Below, in pieces: positions 39,763 through 49,198 of a DNA stretch of 64,000 bases (its first letter is position 1; each line of letters starts with the position of its first letter). Below the pieces are notes generated by a model. That model was not told the DNA's origin. It worked only from the letters and a program-made list of their open reading frames with translations, and ran no database searches. Origin of the DNA: Haliscomenobacteraceae bacterium (GTDB lineage Bacteria; Bacteroidota; Bacteroidia; Chitinophagales; Saprospiraceae); the NCBI GenBank assembly GCA_947501115.1, contig CANMVX010000005.1, positions 1 through 64,000 of the forward strand, read 5' to 3'. The translations under genes were made by a program, and so were the position numbers.

Positions 39763-41250
39763 CTAAAAATGAGCTAGAAGACTTTTTGTAACTTCAGATT
39801 TTGGGTTATCCCTAATCTCAATAGTTTTTCCTGATTCTACAACGATCCCTGAAGACAAAACATAGATATAGTCACACACTGCCATAACCATATTAATATC
39901 GTGGGATATAAACAACATTGAAATATTGATTTTTTGCTTTAATTCATTCAGTAAATTCACAATAGAAACCTGTCTTTCAACATCTAAACTTGCCAGTGAT
40001 TCATCTAATATTAATAAACTTGGATTCACACAAATGGCTCTGGCGATGGCTATCCTTTGCTGTTCACCGCCGGAACATTCCTGAGGGAATTTGGATAAAA
40101 ATGATTCATCCAAACCAACTAAATTCAGAATTTCAATAAGATTTTGCCTTCCTACCAAATGTTTATTCTTTAAAGTCTTCAGAGAAGAAATTAATGTTTC
40201 GTCCACACGAAATTTAGGATTTAGAGAAAGAAAAGGATTCTGAAAAATCATTTGCCCTTTATCCTTTGGATTAGTGAAAATGATAGTACCATCATAGTGT
40301 GGAATCAGGCCGCAGATTAATTTTGCCAATGTACTTTTTCCTGAGCCAGAAACCCCAATAACACCAACACATTCTCCCTTTTTGATGGTTAGGTTAATAT
40401 TTGACAACGCGTTAAAATAAGTTGGACGAAACCATCCTTTTTTAAATTTTACTGATACATTTTTAAGGCTTAATAATATTTCCTGGCTAAAATCCACTTT
40501 AACTTGCTCTGTGGGTTTTAACTGATATGGAGGGATATAATCAACTTTTTTACCCTTATCTAAATAAATCAAAGTATTCGTCCATTTTGAAATAAGTTGA
40601 ACATCGTGACTTATAATTAGAACACCTGCCTGAATACTATCTGCCAGGGTAAAGAGTAATGTAAGAACTTGATGCTGAAGGATTGGATCAAGTGCCGTTG
40701 TGGGTTCATCTGCTAAAATAAGGGACGGCTTTTGAATTAGGGCCATAGCCATCGTTATTCGCTGTAATTGTCCGCCAGATAATTCATGTGGATATGAATT
40801 AAAAATTCTGACAGCATCAGATAGACCTACCTTTTCAAGCCAATTTATACATTGATCATATCTCTCTCTTTTAGTGGACAATGTACTAACCAGATTTATC
40901 GATTCAAGTAATTGATTTCCACAAGTAATCAGGGGATTAAGATTTAATTGTGCGTTTTGAGGAATAAATGAAACTACTTTAGCATCATCCTTTTTATGAA
41001 AAATAATTGGATTATTTTGTGATATAAACAAGTTTTCTGGAAGTATATCCAGAATAGCTTTCATGGTAATACTCTTTCCAGATCCAGAATGTCCAACTAG
41101 TCCAACTCTTTCATTTTGAGAAATGGTAAAAGATAAAGGGTGTAAAAGAAGCAGATTTTCTTTGTCCTTCTTACGAAAAATAGATAAATTATCGACGGTT
41201 AAAATGGGGGAAACTACTTCGTTTTTCACAATGAGCCCATACTTATTCAA
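39763..41250 (-). CDS. Double-ATPase ABC transporter subunit (oligopeptide/Dpp-type)
   Basis: This 495-residue protein contains two complete ABC ATPase domains. The first has GHSGSGKSITMK and LSGGQLQRITMAMAL with ILADEPTTALDP; the second has GVSGSGKSTLAKL and CSGGEQQRIAIARA with LLILDESLASLD. The fused DppD-DppF-like layout resembles YejF-type peptide importers. There is no permease or binding protein beside it. No ATG occurs near the N-terminus: TTG at 41250, overlapping the RNase D stop, or GTG at 41229 are the likely starts, so the first seven residues are uncertain. It overlaps the upstream RNase D gene by 8 bases and is probably co-expressed with it. Confidence 0.88.
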   Translation of the reverse strand: MNKYGLIVKNEVVSPILTVDNLSIFRKKDKENLLLLHPLSFTISQNERVGLVGHSGSGKSITMKAILDILPENLFISQNNPIIFHKKDDAKVVSFIPQNAQLNLNPLITCGNQLLESINLVSTLSTKRERYDQCINWLEKVGLSDAVRIFNSYPHELSGGQLQRITMAMALIQKPSLILADEPTTALDPILQHQVLTLLFTLADSIQAGVLIISHDVQLISKWTNTLIYLDKGKKVDYIPPYQLKPTEQVKVDFSQEILLSLKNVSVKFKKGWFRPTYFNALSNINLTIKKGECVGVIGVSGSGKSTLAKLICGLIPHYDGTIIFTNPKDKGQMIFQNPFLSLNPKFRVDETLISSLKTLKNKHLVGRQNLIEILNLVGLDESFLSKFPQECSGGEQQRIAIARAICVNPSLLILDESLASLDVERQVSIVNLLNELKQKINISMLFISHDINMVMAVCDYIYVLSSGIVVESGKTIEIRDNPKSEVTKSLLAHF

Positions 41251-42409
41251 TAATTATTTTACCGTTCTTAAAAATTACATTAACTGATTTCTTTTGAGTT
41301 AGCATTTCATTAAATTCCATACCAAAGAATGATGATCTCCAGCCGTTAGCAAAACCAGCATGCAAATTGTCATTTTGTCTCATGTTCTTTAACATATTTT
41401 TAGGGAATGCAATGGAGGCTGAAATACCATTTTCCATACAATAATATTTAATAACACCGTATATTAAATCTATTATTGCCTCTTCCCTCAGGTCTTCCTC
41501 AGGTTCCTTTCCTATGTTAGAAAGTAATAATAATTCATTTTCCCTAGGCTTTTCCCTATAAAAATCATCAAACAGTTTCCAATAATCATTTGAAATATTG
41601 ATTGGAAACCTTCTATTATCTTTGAAGTAATTTTTTCCAGATTTAATACCTTTTACCAGGGTATGAATATATTTTGCCGGAATGACCATATCCTTATTTA
41701 CATTCCTTTCTTTTGCCACATTTTCCCTCCAGACCATCAACCTAAGATAAAATATTCTTTCATTTAAAGAAAGTGAATAAATTATAGGATTGCTGACTAC
41801 TTCACTTTCGACCAATTTAGCATAAGTACTTACTAATTCAAGTTGTTTAAACTCTTCCTGTGCCCAGGATAATCTGTCATTTTGTATTAGTCTTTCCGTC
41901 AACCGTTCATATAACTCGATAAGAGGCAATACATCATCTAATGCATATTGCAATTGATCATCCGTCAAAGGCCTATGATCCCATTGAGTAACTGTATGTG
42001 ATTTGTCCAAATGATAATTAAATTCGGTCTCAACTAATTTTTTAAAGGAAATGGGATATTTGACATCTAAAAAAGCGGAGGCAATTTGGGTATCAAAAAT
42101 ATTCTTTGGTAGAATGCCAAAATTTTGATAAAAACCCCGATAATCATTGTCGCCGGCATGCGTAATTTTTAGAATATTTGGATTCTCAATCAATTGAAGA
42201 AAGGGAGACAAATCTGAAATAACCAAAGGATCAATAATATAATTCCCTATTTCAGAGGCTGTTTGAATAAGGCAAATCAACGGTTTGTACCTTTTTTCAC
42301 CAACAAATTCAGTATCTATACCAATCTGTTTAACCTGCTGATGAGCGTCAGCAAATAACTTTAAATCTCTGTCATTCTCTATAAGAATGAAATTATTATT
42401 TTCTTTCAC
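41243..42409 (-). CDS. rnd: Ribonuclease D-like 3'-5' exonuclease
   Basis: This 388-residue enzyme has the DEDD exonuclease domain: IGIDTEFVGE (Asp32, Glu34), THAGDNDYRGF with Asp near residue 88, and the YALDDVLPLIELY block near residue 155. The middle and C-terminal portion is helical, consistent with an HRDC-like domain. RNase D trims the 3' ends of tRNA and other structured RNAs. It is followed with an 8-base overlap by the double-ATPase ABC gene, an odd functional pairing that suggests only operon convenience. It is divergent from the AsmA-like gene. Confidence 0.9.
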   Translation of the reverse strand: MKENNNFILIENDRDLKLFADAHQQVKQIGIDTEFVGEKRYKPLICLIQTASEIGNYIIDPLVISDLSPFLQLIENPNILKITHAGDNDYRGFYQNFGILPKNIFDTQIASAFLDVKYPISFKKLVETEFNYHLDKSHTVTQWDHRPLTDDQLQYALDDVLPLIELYERLTERLIQNDRLSWAQEEFKQLELVSTYAKLVESEVVSNPIIYSLSLNERIFYLRLMVWRENVAKERNVNKDMVIPAKYIHTLVKGIKSGKNYFKDNRRFPINISNDYWKLFDDFYREKPRENELLLLSNIGKEPEEDLREEAIIDLIYGVIKYYCMENGISASIAFPKNMLKNMRQNDNLHAGFANGWRSSFFGMEFNEMLTQKKSVNVIFKNGKIIIE

Positions 42410-42505
42410 GATTGACTTTAGCGGAAATTATAAAATTCTAGTAAAGATACACATGAAAGTGTGTTTAATAAACTAACTCTTAAAAATTATCGTTAGATAT
42501 GTGTT

Positions 42506-45500
42506 ATGAAGTCAATTTTAACCAATTTTAAGGTCAAATTAGTCAATCTTACAGATATTTTCAAAGAGTGGATAAGGCTAAAATGGGGTAACCCCTATTA
42601 TAGATATTCAACTTTGGCCTTTTTGTTTTTCGTCCTGTTAGGTTCTTCGCTTCCTGTCTTATTTAGAAAACCCTTAGCGCTTCGAGTAATTAATTCTATA
42701 GATATTGACATTATCGAGCAAGTTAATTTCTCCAGTGTCGATTTTTCATTGTTTAGATCTTTTCCATTCCTTAACGTTAGATTTTCCAATTTCACCACCC
42801 TTGGAAGTAAAGCCTTAGGAAATTCAGAACTATTAAGCGTAAAATACATCGATATTGCGGTTGATATATGGTCGGTTATTGATAATTCAAGGCCCATTTA
42901 TATTCGATCTATAAGATTTTATGAACCTAAATTAACATTATTAATTTCCTCCTCAGGCCAGAAAAACTATGAAGTCCCTCTGGCTGAAGAATTTAATGAT
43001 TCAAGAGATAGTTTTTCAACGGCAAAAGTAAATTTTAATCTGGCGTTGCAATCTATAGAAATCATCAATGGATTCTTATTACTGGAAGACGAAAATGCTA
43101 AAGTTAATATTAAGGCAGATGGTATTTCTCATAAAGGCTCAGGCGATTTAAGTACAAGTTTTTACAATTTAAAGACTAAAACGAGAGCAAATGAGGTAAG
43201 TATGTCCATTGGTTCATCACAAATAATGGAAAAAGCAAAATTATCATTTGATGTAGATTTCAATATAGACAATATAAATAAAATATATGTTATCAAAGAA
43301 AATGATATACAGATTAATCAACTATCCTTGCAGATAAAAGGGTTAATAAAGAAAAATCCAACAAACTATTATTACGATTTAAATCTCTATGCGCCTGATA
43401 ACAAATTCAGTGAGTTGGTTCAATTACTTCCTTCGCTGGAAAAAACATCCTTCAGACAGTTAAAACAAATTAAAGGAGATTTTAACTTAGGTCTAAGTAT
43501 TAAAGGGCCATTTCAAGTTTCGCCCAGAGCTTATCCGGGTTTTAATGGTTTTCTTCAGATTAATAACGGAAGTATTTTAGATTACTTTAATTCAGAAGGT
43601 ATTTCAGATATTCAGTCCTACCTATCCATTTGTAATGACTCTAATGATTTGAAAAATCTTGAGATATATATTCCCAAAATGGAGGCTTGTATGGAAGGGA
43701 AAGATTTTAATTTGGCTCTTTATTTAAGAAACCCATTTTATGACCCTTATGTAAATGGATTTATTAGGGGGGAGCTACATCTTAGTTCTCTTCAAAAGTA
43801 TCTTCCTGTATTTTCAGGTAGTGATTTAAAAGGATTAGTTACAGCAAATCTTTTTATGCAAGGTAAAATGTCGGATGTTGATGATAAAAATTTCGATAAT
43901 GTAAAAATGGACGGGGAATTAACATTAAAGGATTTTAAATGGACTGAATCAGATAAGTGGGCATCTATCAAAACGCTGAGTGCCGTTTTATCCAGAGAAG
44001 GTCTGACATTACCTTTGGTTAAAGGGAACTATAATGGTAATCCTTTGACTATTTCAGGAAAAATCACAAATATCCTGGCATTTTTTAGTCCATTAAAAAC
44101 ATTAAAAGGTTCATTTATCGTATCCGCTGAAAAAACAAACATAGATTATTGGATAGCTTCAAACAACTTGCGACGGGAAAAATTAACATTAAAACAAAAT
44201 AATTATAATAAAGAAGTTCAAGATGACCCTGAAATCAGTTCTCCCGAATTAGTTCCTTATGATGTAAACATCCAATTCAAAACATCAAAACTCTTATATA
44301 AAGGTACTTCTTTCGATAATTTCAACCTTATAGGAAATTATAAACTGAACAGCCTGTTGATTAATAATCTACGTTTTAAATACCAGAATTTAAACATAAG
44401 AACTAAAGGAAGTCTGTTGAATCTGGATAATTATTTATTTGATAACGGAGTGCTGAAAGGTACCTTAAATATTTGGGCTTCTCAGTTTCCTTTTATATTA
44501 CCCTCCTCAGATTTATTAGCACAAAGTGCTTCAAAAGTTGTAGTTGAAGATGCTAAACCGAGTTTAATTAATAAAATCATACCAATTATAGGTAAAAAAG
44601 TAACACGCCCATTTCAATCGCTAATACCTGATAGAATCGAAATGTCTGGCAAAGTTTATATGGATAGCATAAAAAGTTCCGATCAGGTTTTTAATAATAT
44701 TGCCTTTCAAATACGCTTAAAAAAGGAATCTGTTACGTTGAATAAAGGGATTGCCTATCACAAAAATATGCCTATATACTGGCAAGGAAATGTAAACAAA
44801 CAGAATAATTTTGTGGTGAAATTTGATTTTAGTAAATTTCAAATGAACCTCTTTTCTTTGCCATACCAATCTCCGCTACAAATCTTTAATTATACAACGG
44901 TAGATAAAAAGAATAAACCGGCTGGGCTTAAATTAACGGGAAATATTGGAAATGCTCCTGATTACCCTTTTTCCTCCTTAAAATATTTATTTTATTTCAA
45001 TATGAACGGCATTATTTCTGGAACTCAGATTAAACCTTTTAATGGTTTACATGCTAAAGATATTGAAAATAGCAAGAATGATTTAAATTGGTGGATAAGT
45101 TATGAGGATAAAAAATTTATATTCTGGCCTATCTTCCTTACTTTAAAAGATATACCCTTTTATTTTACAGGGTTACAAAGTGGTGATAAAGATTGTTATT
45201 TTAAGGTGAAAGGATTAATTCCGTTATCTTACATTAAAATGGAAGAGTTTACTACTACGAATATTTTAAATAGCTTTCCCGACGGAATTGAAGTAACTAT
45301 TGATATTGAAGATTGTATTTCTAAGAATTTTATTGTGACCCTGCAAGTTCAAAATAGCTTAAATGAAACATTGAAACTAAAATTGGAAAAATATTTAAAA
45401 TATGAATTAAATAAAGAATTGAGAAGGATTTATGCAGAGGACAAACTTAGAAATACACCAAAAAAACCTATAAAAGATAGATACAATTATCTACCTGCTG

Positions 45501-45598
45501 TTTACCAACAGAATAACCAAAATGCATGGGTTGAATTTTACAAATTAAATGATAGTTTACATTCTTCTTTTAAGTCTATGAAACCATTTTTCAAATAA
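42506..45598 (+). CDS. AsmA-like inner-membrane protein
   Basis: This 1030-residue protein has an N-terminal membrane anchor at about 32-52 (YSTLAFLFFVLLGSSLPVLF) followed by a long periplasmic beta-rich region. The AsmA family pattern is visible early (INSIDIDIIEQVNFSSVDFSLFRSFPFLNVRFSNF) and the AsmA C-terminal-like region follows in the last 600 residues (LKGLVTANLFMQGK, FSGKITNILAFFSPLKTLKGSFIVS). Such proteins form long hydrophobic grooves thought to move phospholipids between the inner and outer membranes. It stands alone on this strand, ending 4 bases before the convergent smc gene. A specific role is not evident. Confidence 0.85.
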   Translation: MKSILTNFKVKLVNLTDIFKEWIRLKWGNPYYRYSTLAFLFFVLLGSSLPVLFRKPLALRVINSIDIDIIEQVNFSSVDFSLFRSFPFLNVRFSNFTTLGSKALGNSELLSVKYIDIAVDIWSVIDNSRPIYIRSIRFYEPKLTLLISSSGQKNYEVPLAEEFNDSRDSFSTAKVNFNLALQSIEIINGFLLLEDENAKVNIKADGISHKGSGDLSTSFYNLKTKTRANEVSMSIGSSQIMEKAKLSFDVDFNIDNINKIYVIKENDIQINQLSLQIKGLIKKNPTNYYYDLNLYAPDNKFSELVQLLPSLEKTSFRQLKQIKGDFNLGLSIKGPFQVSPRAYPGFNGFLQINNGSILDYFNSEGISDIQSYLSICNDSNDLKNLEIYIPKMEACMEGKDFNLALYLRNPFYDPYVNGFIRGELHLSSLQKYLPVFSGSDLKGLVTANLFMQGKMSDVDDKNFDNVKMDGELTLKDFKWTESDKWASIKTLSAVLSREGLTLPLVKGNYNGNPLTISGKITNILAFFSPLKTLKGSFIVSAEKTNIDYWIASNNLRREKLTLKQNNYNKEVQDDPEISSPELVPYDVNIQFKTSKLLYKGTSFDNFNLIGNYKLNSLLINNLRFKYQNLNIRTKGSLLNLDNYLFDNGVLKGTLNIWASQFPFILPSSDLLAQSASKVVVEDAKPSLINKIIPIIGKKVTRPFQSLIPDRIEMSGKVYMDSIKSSDQVFNNIAFQIRLKKESVTLNKGIAYHKNMPIYWQGNVNKQNNFVVKFDFSKFQMNLFSLPYQSPLQIFNYTTVDKKNKPAGLKLTGNIGNAPDYPFSSLKYLFYFNMNGIISGTQIKPFNGLHAKDIENSKNDLNWWISYEDKKFIFWPIFLTLKDIPFYFTGLQSGDKDCYFKVKGLIPLSYIKMEEFTTTNILNSFPDGIEVTIDIEDCISKNFIVTLQVQNSLNETLKLKLEKYLKYELNKELRRIYAEDKLRNTPKKPIKDRYNYLPAVYQQNNQNAWVEFYKLNDSLHSSFKSMKPFFK

Positions 45599-45602
45599 AA
45601 GC

Positions 45603-48600
45603 TTAGAGGGTAGTTTCTTGAATTTGATATTCTCTTAAATCGACGGCTGCTATACCCGATACTCCTTGTTCTTCCATAAAAACGCCATAAATGGTTTGTA
45701 CCGAAGCCATAGTGAGTTTATTGTGTGTTACGATAATAAATTGTGATTCCCCTGAGAACTTTTTTATAATCTTATTAAACTTTGAAATATTGGTGTCATC
45801 CAAAGGAGCATCGACTTCATCAAAAATACAAAATGGCGCAGGTTTCAGCAGATATAAAGAAAATAATAAGGCAATAGCAGTAAGGGTTTTTTCCCCGCCC
45901 GATAACTGACTAATAGATTGTGGTTTTTTACCCTTAGGTTTTGCAATAATTTCAATTTTTGAATCCAATGGATTATTAGGATCAACCAAGACTAAATCAC
46001 AATTATCATCGTCAGTAAATAAACTTCTAAAAACCTCAATAAAATGGGTTCTTACCTGAGTAAAGGCTTCTAAAAATCTTACCGTAGCAGTTTGCTCAAT
46101 CTCATTTAAGGTCTTTTCTAAAGATAATTTTGCATCTAATATATCATTCTTTTGAGTTAGAATATCGGTATATCTCTGTTGCATTTCATCAAAAGCTTCA
46201 ATAGCTAATGGATTAACTTCGCCATAATTATCCAATTTGGCTTTCATTTTTTCTACCTGAGGTATAAGTTCTTCTATCGATCCTAACCCTTTAGGTTCAA
46301 TATTAAGTATATCATTTACATTCACCTCAAACTCAATTCTAAGTCTTTGAGATAGCGAACTAATTTCAAATTTAGTATCACTAAATGATTCTTTTAAAAT
46401 ATTTACTGCAATCTGTTTATCTTGTCTTGCCTTATTTTGTTGTCGAACAAAATTTTCGAGGGTAACAATTTGATTTCTTTCCTCAAAAAACTGAGTTTCA
46501 GCTTCGGTAATATTCAATTGTCTTGACGATTTAACCGTTAGTATTTCTTGTATTTGATCTGTAAATTTTACCAGATTTGCCGTTAAATAGTCATTTTCCT
46601 GCTTAGATTTTTGCAGAATAATTTTATTTTGGGAGATAGTGTTCTGTCTTTCAATAATTTGCTTTTCTTTATTATTTAACTCCCGTTGAAATCCTTCTAC
46701 CTTATTTTCCTGACGTAAAAACTGTATATTTTTTTCATTAAAAAGAGTAGAAACGCTACTTAATCTTTCTGCTAAACCCCTAAAATTGCCATCGGTTAAC
46801 GCTATTTTCTCTTTAGCTTTATCGAGAAGAGACCGTTCAATATCTAAAGAACCCATTATTTTTTCCAGTTGACTGGATGCTGTTTCAATTTGTTGTTGGG
46901 TATTTTCCATTTTAATTCTCAGGTCTTCAACAAACTGTGTAATACCATCTTTTCTAGACTGAGTACTCATTCTTTGCTGAATAATTTTCTGCAGTTTTTG
47001 TTTTTCGTCAGAAAGCTCCTTTTGAATATTTAAGGATTGAGTTGCGCTGATTTCGTTTTTTATCTGAAAAATAATCCCTACTAACCTCTCCTCTTCTTTT
47101 TCTTTTTTATTAATAGATTCTTCCAGAAATACCAGGTTTTTCTTTCTTCCTATCTTCTTACCTTCAAATAAGCCTATTGACCCCCCGGAAAGACTATGTT
47201 TTCTATGAGTAAATTGACCATTTGTGTGAAGAAAAATTAAATTACTTTCAGGAAGCTGAGCTATAGATTGATTAGGTTCAACCATGTAAACGCCTTCAAG
47301 AAGATAATTACACAATTTGATATAGGGCTCATCCACTTGAATTAAATCAATAGCTCTTTGATGAGATAACTGGGGGAGTAAAGGTGGGATATAGTTTTCA
47401 AAGGACGAAAGAAGGAAAAAATTTGCTTTTCCCTTTTGAGATTTTATTAGGGTATCCACTGCCTGAAGAGCTGTAGGATAATCAGCAACGACAAAATAAT
47501 TCAAAAAAGGTTCCAGAAAATTTTCAATGGCTACCCTATATTTTTCGTCAACATAAATAATATCCGTTAGTAGAGGTATTTTATTATTCCATTCCTTTTG
47601 CTTTGTAAGGAAATGAATAGATTCTGGAAAACCTTCAAGGTTGTCCACCATACTTTTGGTTAACTTCAATTCATTTTTACTGGCATCTAACTCTCTCCTG
47701 ATTTTGATTAAATCCTGATTATGGCTATCTTTTTGAATCTCAAGCTGGGCTAACTTCTCTAACCTAATTTGTTCTTTATGGTCCAACCCATTAATAAATG
47801 CCTGTTGGTTTAACTCATCCGCTATTAGTTTATCAACCTCAGAAGATAAAGAATCCATTGAAGTCAATATTTGATTAAGCTCGATTTGATTAGTTTCGTT
47901 TGCCTTTGATAAGTTATCAATTTGCGATTGGTTGACCGCTTTTAATTTTTCAAGATCAACAACTGATTTCTCGTATTTATTTTGCTCTAAAAGGATATTA
48001 TCCATCAAGCTTTTAGCATCGGAATGATTATTTTTAATTTCGTCCAGTTCCTTTTGTGCGGCATCTAATTCTTGTTCTAACCTAAAGGAAACTCTTTTTT
48101 CAAGATTTAATTCAATATTTAACTCAACAATTTCTTCTTTAAGGGTGGACAGTAAATCTTCTGCCCGGGTAATTTCAATCTCTATTTTCTTTTCATTTTC
48201 ACTAATAAACTGTTGCCTTTGGATAGTTAGTTTCTTTTCATTTTCAAGATTTCTTAGATTTGAAATAACTTCATTTAAGTCCTTTTGATGTTCAGAGAGC
48301 CAAATTTCCTTGTCTAAGTGTGTTTTTTTCAATTGTTCTAAAGCAGCTTCTTCCTTCTGAATAGAAAAATCAAGCGCTCTGTATTCATCTTCGAGTAAGT
48401 CAATATCTTTTTTAAACTGAATATATTGTTTTTTCAAGATACTAACTTTGAGCAGAGACAGTTCGATACTTAACTCTTTATACTCATGTTTGAGGTCAAA
48501 ATACTTTTTAGTTCTTTTGGCCTGTTTCTCCAAACTCTTTAAATTTCCATCAATTTCAAATAAAAGATCCTCTACCCTATCTAAATCTTCAGAAGCAGAT

Positions 48601-49145
48601 TTTAATTTCGACAGAGCTTCTCTTTTCCTTATTTTATATTTAGAAACACCAGCAGCCTGTTCGAACATTTTTCTTCTCGAATCCTCTTTGTCATCAAGGA
48701 TATCGTCAACCATTCCAAGGGCAATTATCGCATAAGAATTGGATCCAATACCTGTGTCCAGAAAAAGATTAGTAATATCTTTTAACCTGCAATTTACTCC
48801 ATTCAGCTGATATTCACTTTCCCCACTCCGATACAACAATCGAGAAATTGCAACGGTATTATAGGCCGTAGGGAGTAAGTTTTTTGTATTTTCAAAGGTC
48901 AAAGTGACCTGAGCTATACCTGCTTGTTTTCTCTTGTTTGTGCCATTAAAGATAACATCCTGCATTTGCTCTAAACGCAACTCTCTACTTTTCTGCTCCC
49001 CTAAAACCCACCGAATAGCATCAACAATATTAGACTTACCAGACCCATTAGGACCTACTATACCTATAACTTCTTCATTAAAGTTAATAATAGTTTGATT
49101 GGCAAAGCTCTTGAAGCCTTTAATTTCTAAAGTTTTCAGTTTCAT
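45603..49145 (-). CDS. smc: Chromosome segregation protein SMC
   Basis: SMC dimerises and condenses and organises the chromosome with ScpA and ScpB. Using the ATG at 49145 (a TTG three codons earlier falls inside the promoter-like TATTTTTG), it has about 1180 residues, which is normal. The order is Walker A (GPNGSGKSNIVDAIRWVLG near residue 33), a long coiled coil, a hinge around 515-640 (FLEPFLNYFVVADYPTA), a second coiled coil, then LSGGEKTLTAIALLFSL and FCIFDEVDAPLDD near the C-terminus. It is the last gene of a minus-strand run. No scpA or scpB is nearby. It ends 4 bases from the convergent AsmA-like gene. Confidence 0.97.
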   Translation of the reverse strand: MKLKTLEIKGFKSFANQTIINFNEEVIGIVGPNGSGKSNIVDAIRWVLGEQKSRELRLEQMQDVIFNGTNKRKQAGIAQVTLTFENTKNLLPTAYNTVAISRLLYRSGESEYQLNGVNCRLKDITNLFLDTGIGSNSYAIIALGMVDDILDDKEDSRRKMFEQAAGVSKYKIRKREALSKLKSASEDLDRVEDLLFEIDGNLKSLEKQAKRTKKYFDLKHEYKELSIELSLLKVSILKKQYIQFKKDIDLLEDEYRALDFSIQKEEAALEQLKKTHLDKEIWLSEHQKDLNEVISNLRNLENEKKLTIQRQQFISENEKKIEIEITRAEDLLSTLKEEIVELNIELNLEKRVSFRLEQELDAAQKELDEIKNNHSDAKSLMDNILLEQNKYEKSVVDLEKLKAVNQSQIDNLSKANETNQIELNQILTSMDSLSSEVDKLIADELNQQAFINGLDHKEQIRLEKLAQLEIQKDSHNQDLIKIRRELDASKNELKLTKSMVDNLEGFPESIHFLTKQKEWNNKIPLLTDIIYVDEKYRVAIENFLEPFLNYFVVADYPTALQAVDTLIKSQKGKANFFLLSSFENYIPPLLPQLSHQRAIDLIQVDEPYIKLCNYLLEGVYMVEPNQSIAQLPESNLIFLHTNGQFTHRKHSLSGGSIGLFEGKKIGRKKNLVFLEESINKKEKEEERLVGIIFQIKNEISATQSLNIQKELSDEKQKLQKIIQQRMSTQSRKDGITQFVEDLRIKMENTQQQIETASSQLEKIMGSLDIERSLLDKAKEKIALTDGNFRGLAERLSSVSTLFNEKNIQFLRQENKVEGFQRELNNKEKQIIERQNTISQNKIILQKSKQENDYLTANLVKFTDQIQEILTVKSSRQLNITEAETQFFEERNQIVTLENFVRQQNKARQDKQIAVNILKESFSDTKFEISSLSQRLRIEFEVNVNDILNIEPKGLGSIEELIPQVEKMKAKLDNYGEVNPLAIEAFDEMQQRYTDILTQKNDILDAKLSLEKTLNEIEQTATVRFLEAFTQVRTHFIEVFRSLFTDDDNCDLVLVDPNNPLDSKIEIIAKPKGKKPQSISQLSGGEKTLTAIALLFSLYLLKPAPFCIFDEVDAPLDDTNISKFNKIIKKFSGESQFIIVTHNKLTMASVQTIYGVFMEEQGVSGIAAVDLREYQIQETTL

Positions 49146-49151
49146 AGCCTG

Positions 49152-49159
49152 CAAAAATA
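49152..49159 (-). promoter_or_regulatory. Putative -7 box (TATTTTTG) very close to the smc start
   Basis: On the minus strand TATTTTTG is followed by CAGGCT and then the smc ATG, with only 6 bases between. If this is the promoter, transcription would start at or next to the start codon, giving an almost leaderless mRNA. Confidence 0.45.
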
Positions 49160-49198
49160 TAAAATCAATGTCAAAGAAAGATGTATTTCAACATAAAT

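Noticed and set aside
42446-42466. Small ACACA/TGTGT inverted repeat between RNase D and the AsmA-like gene
   Set aside because: A five-base stem without a T-run in an AT-rich gap is within chance expectation.
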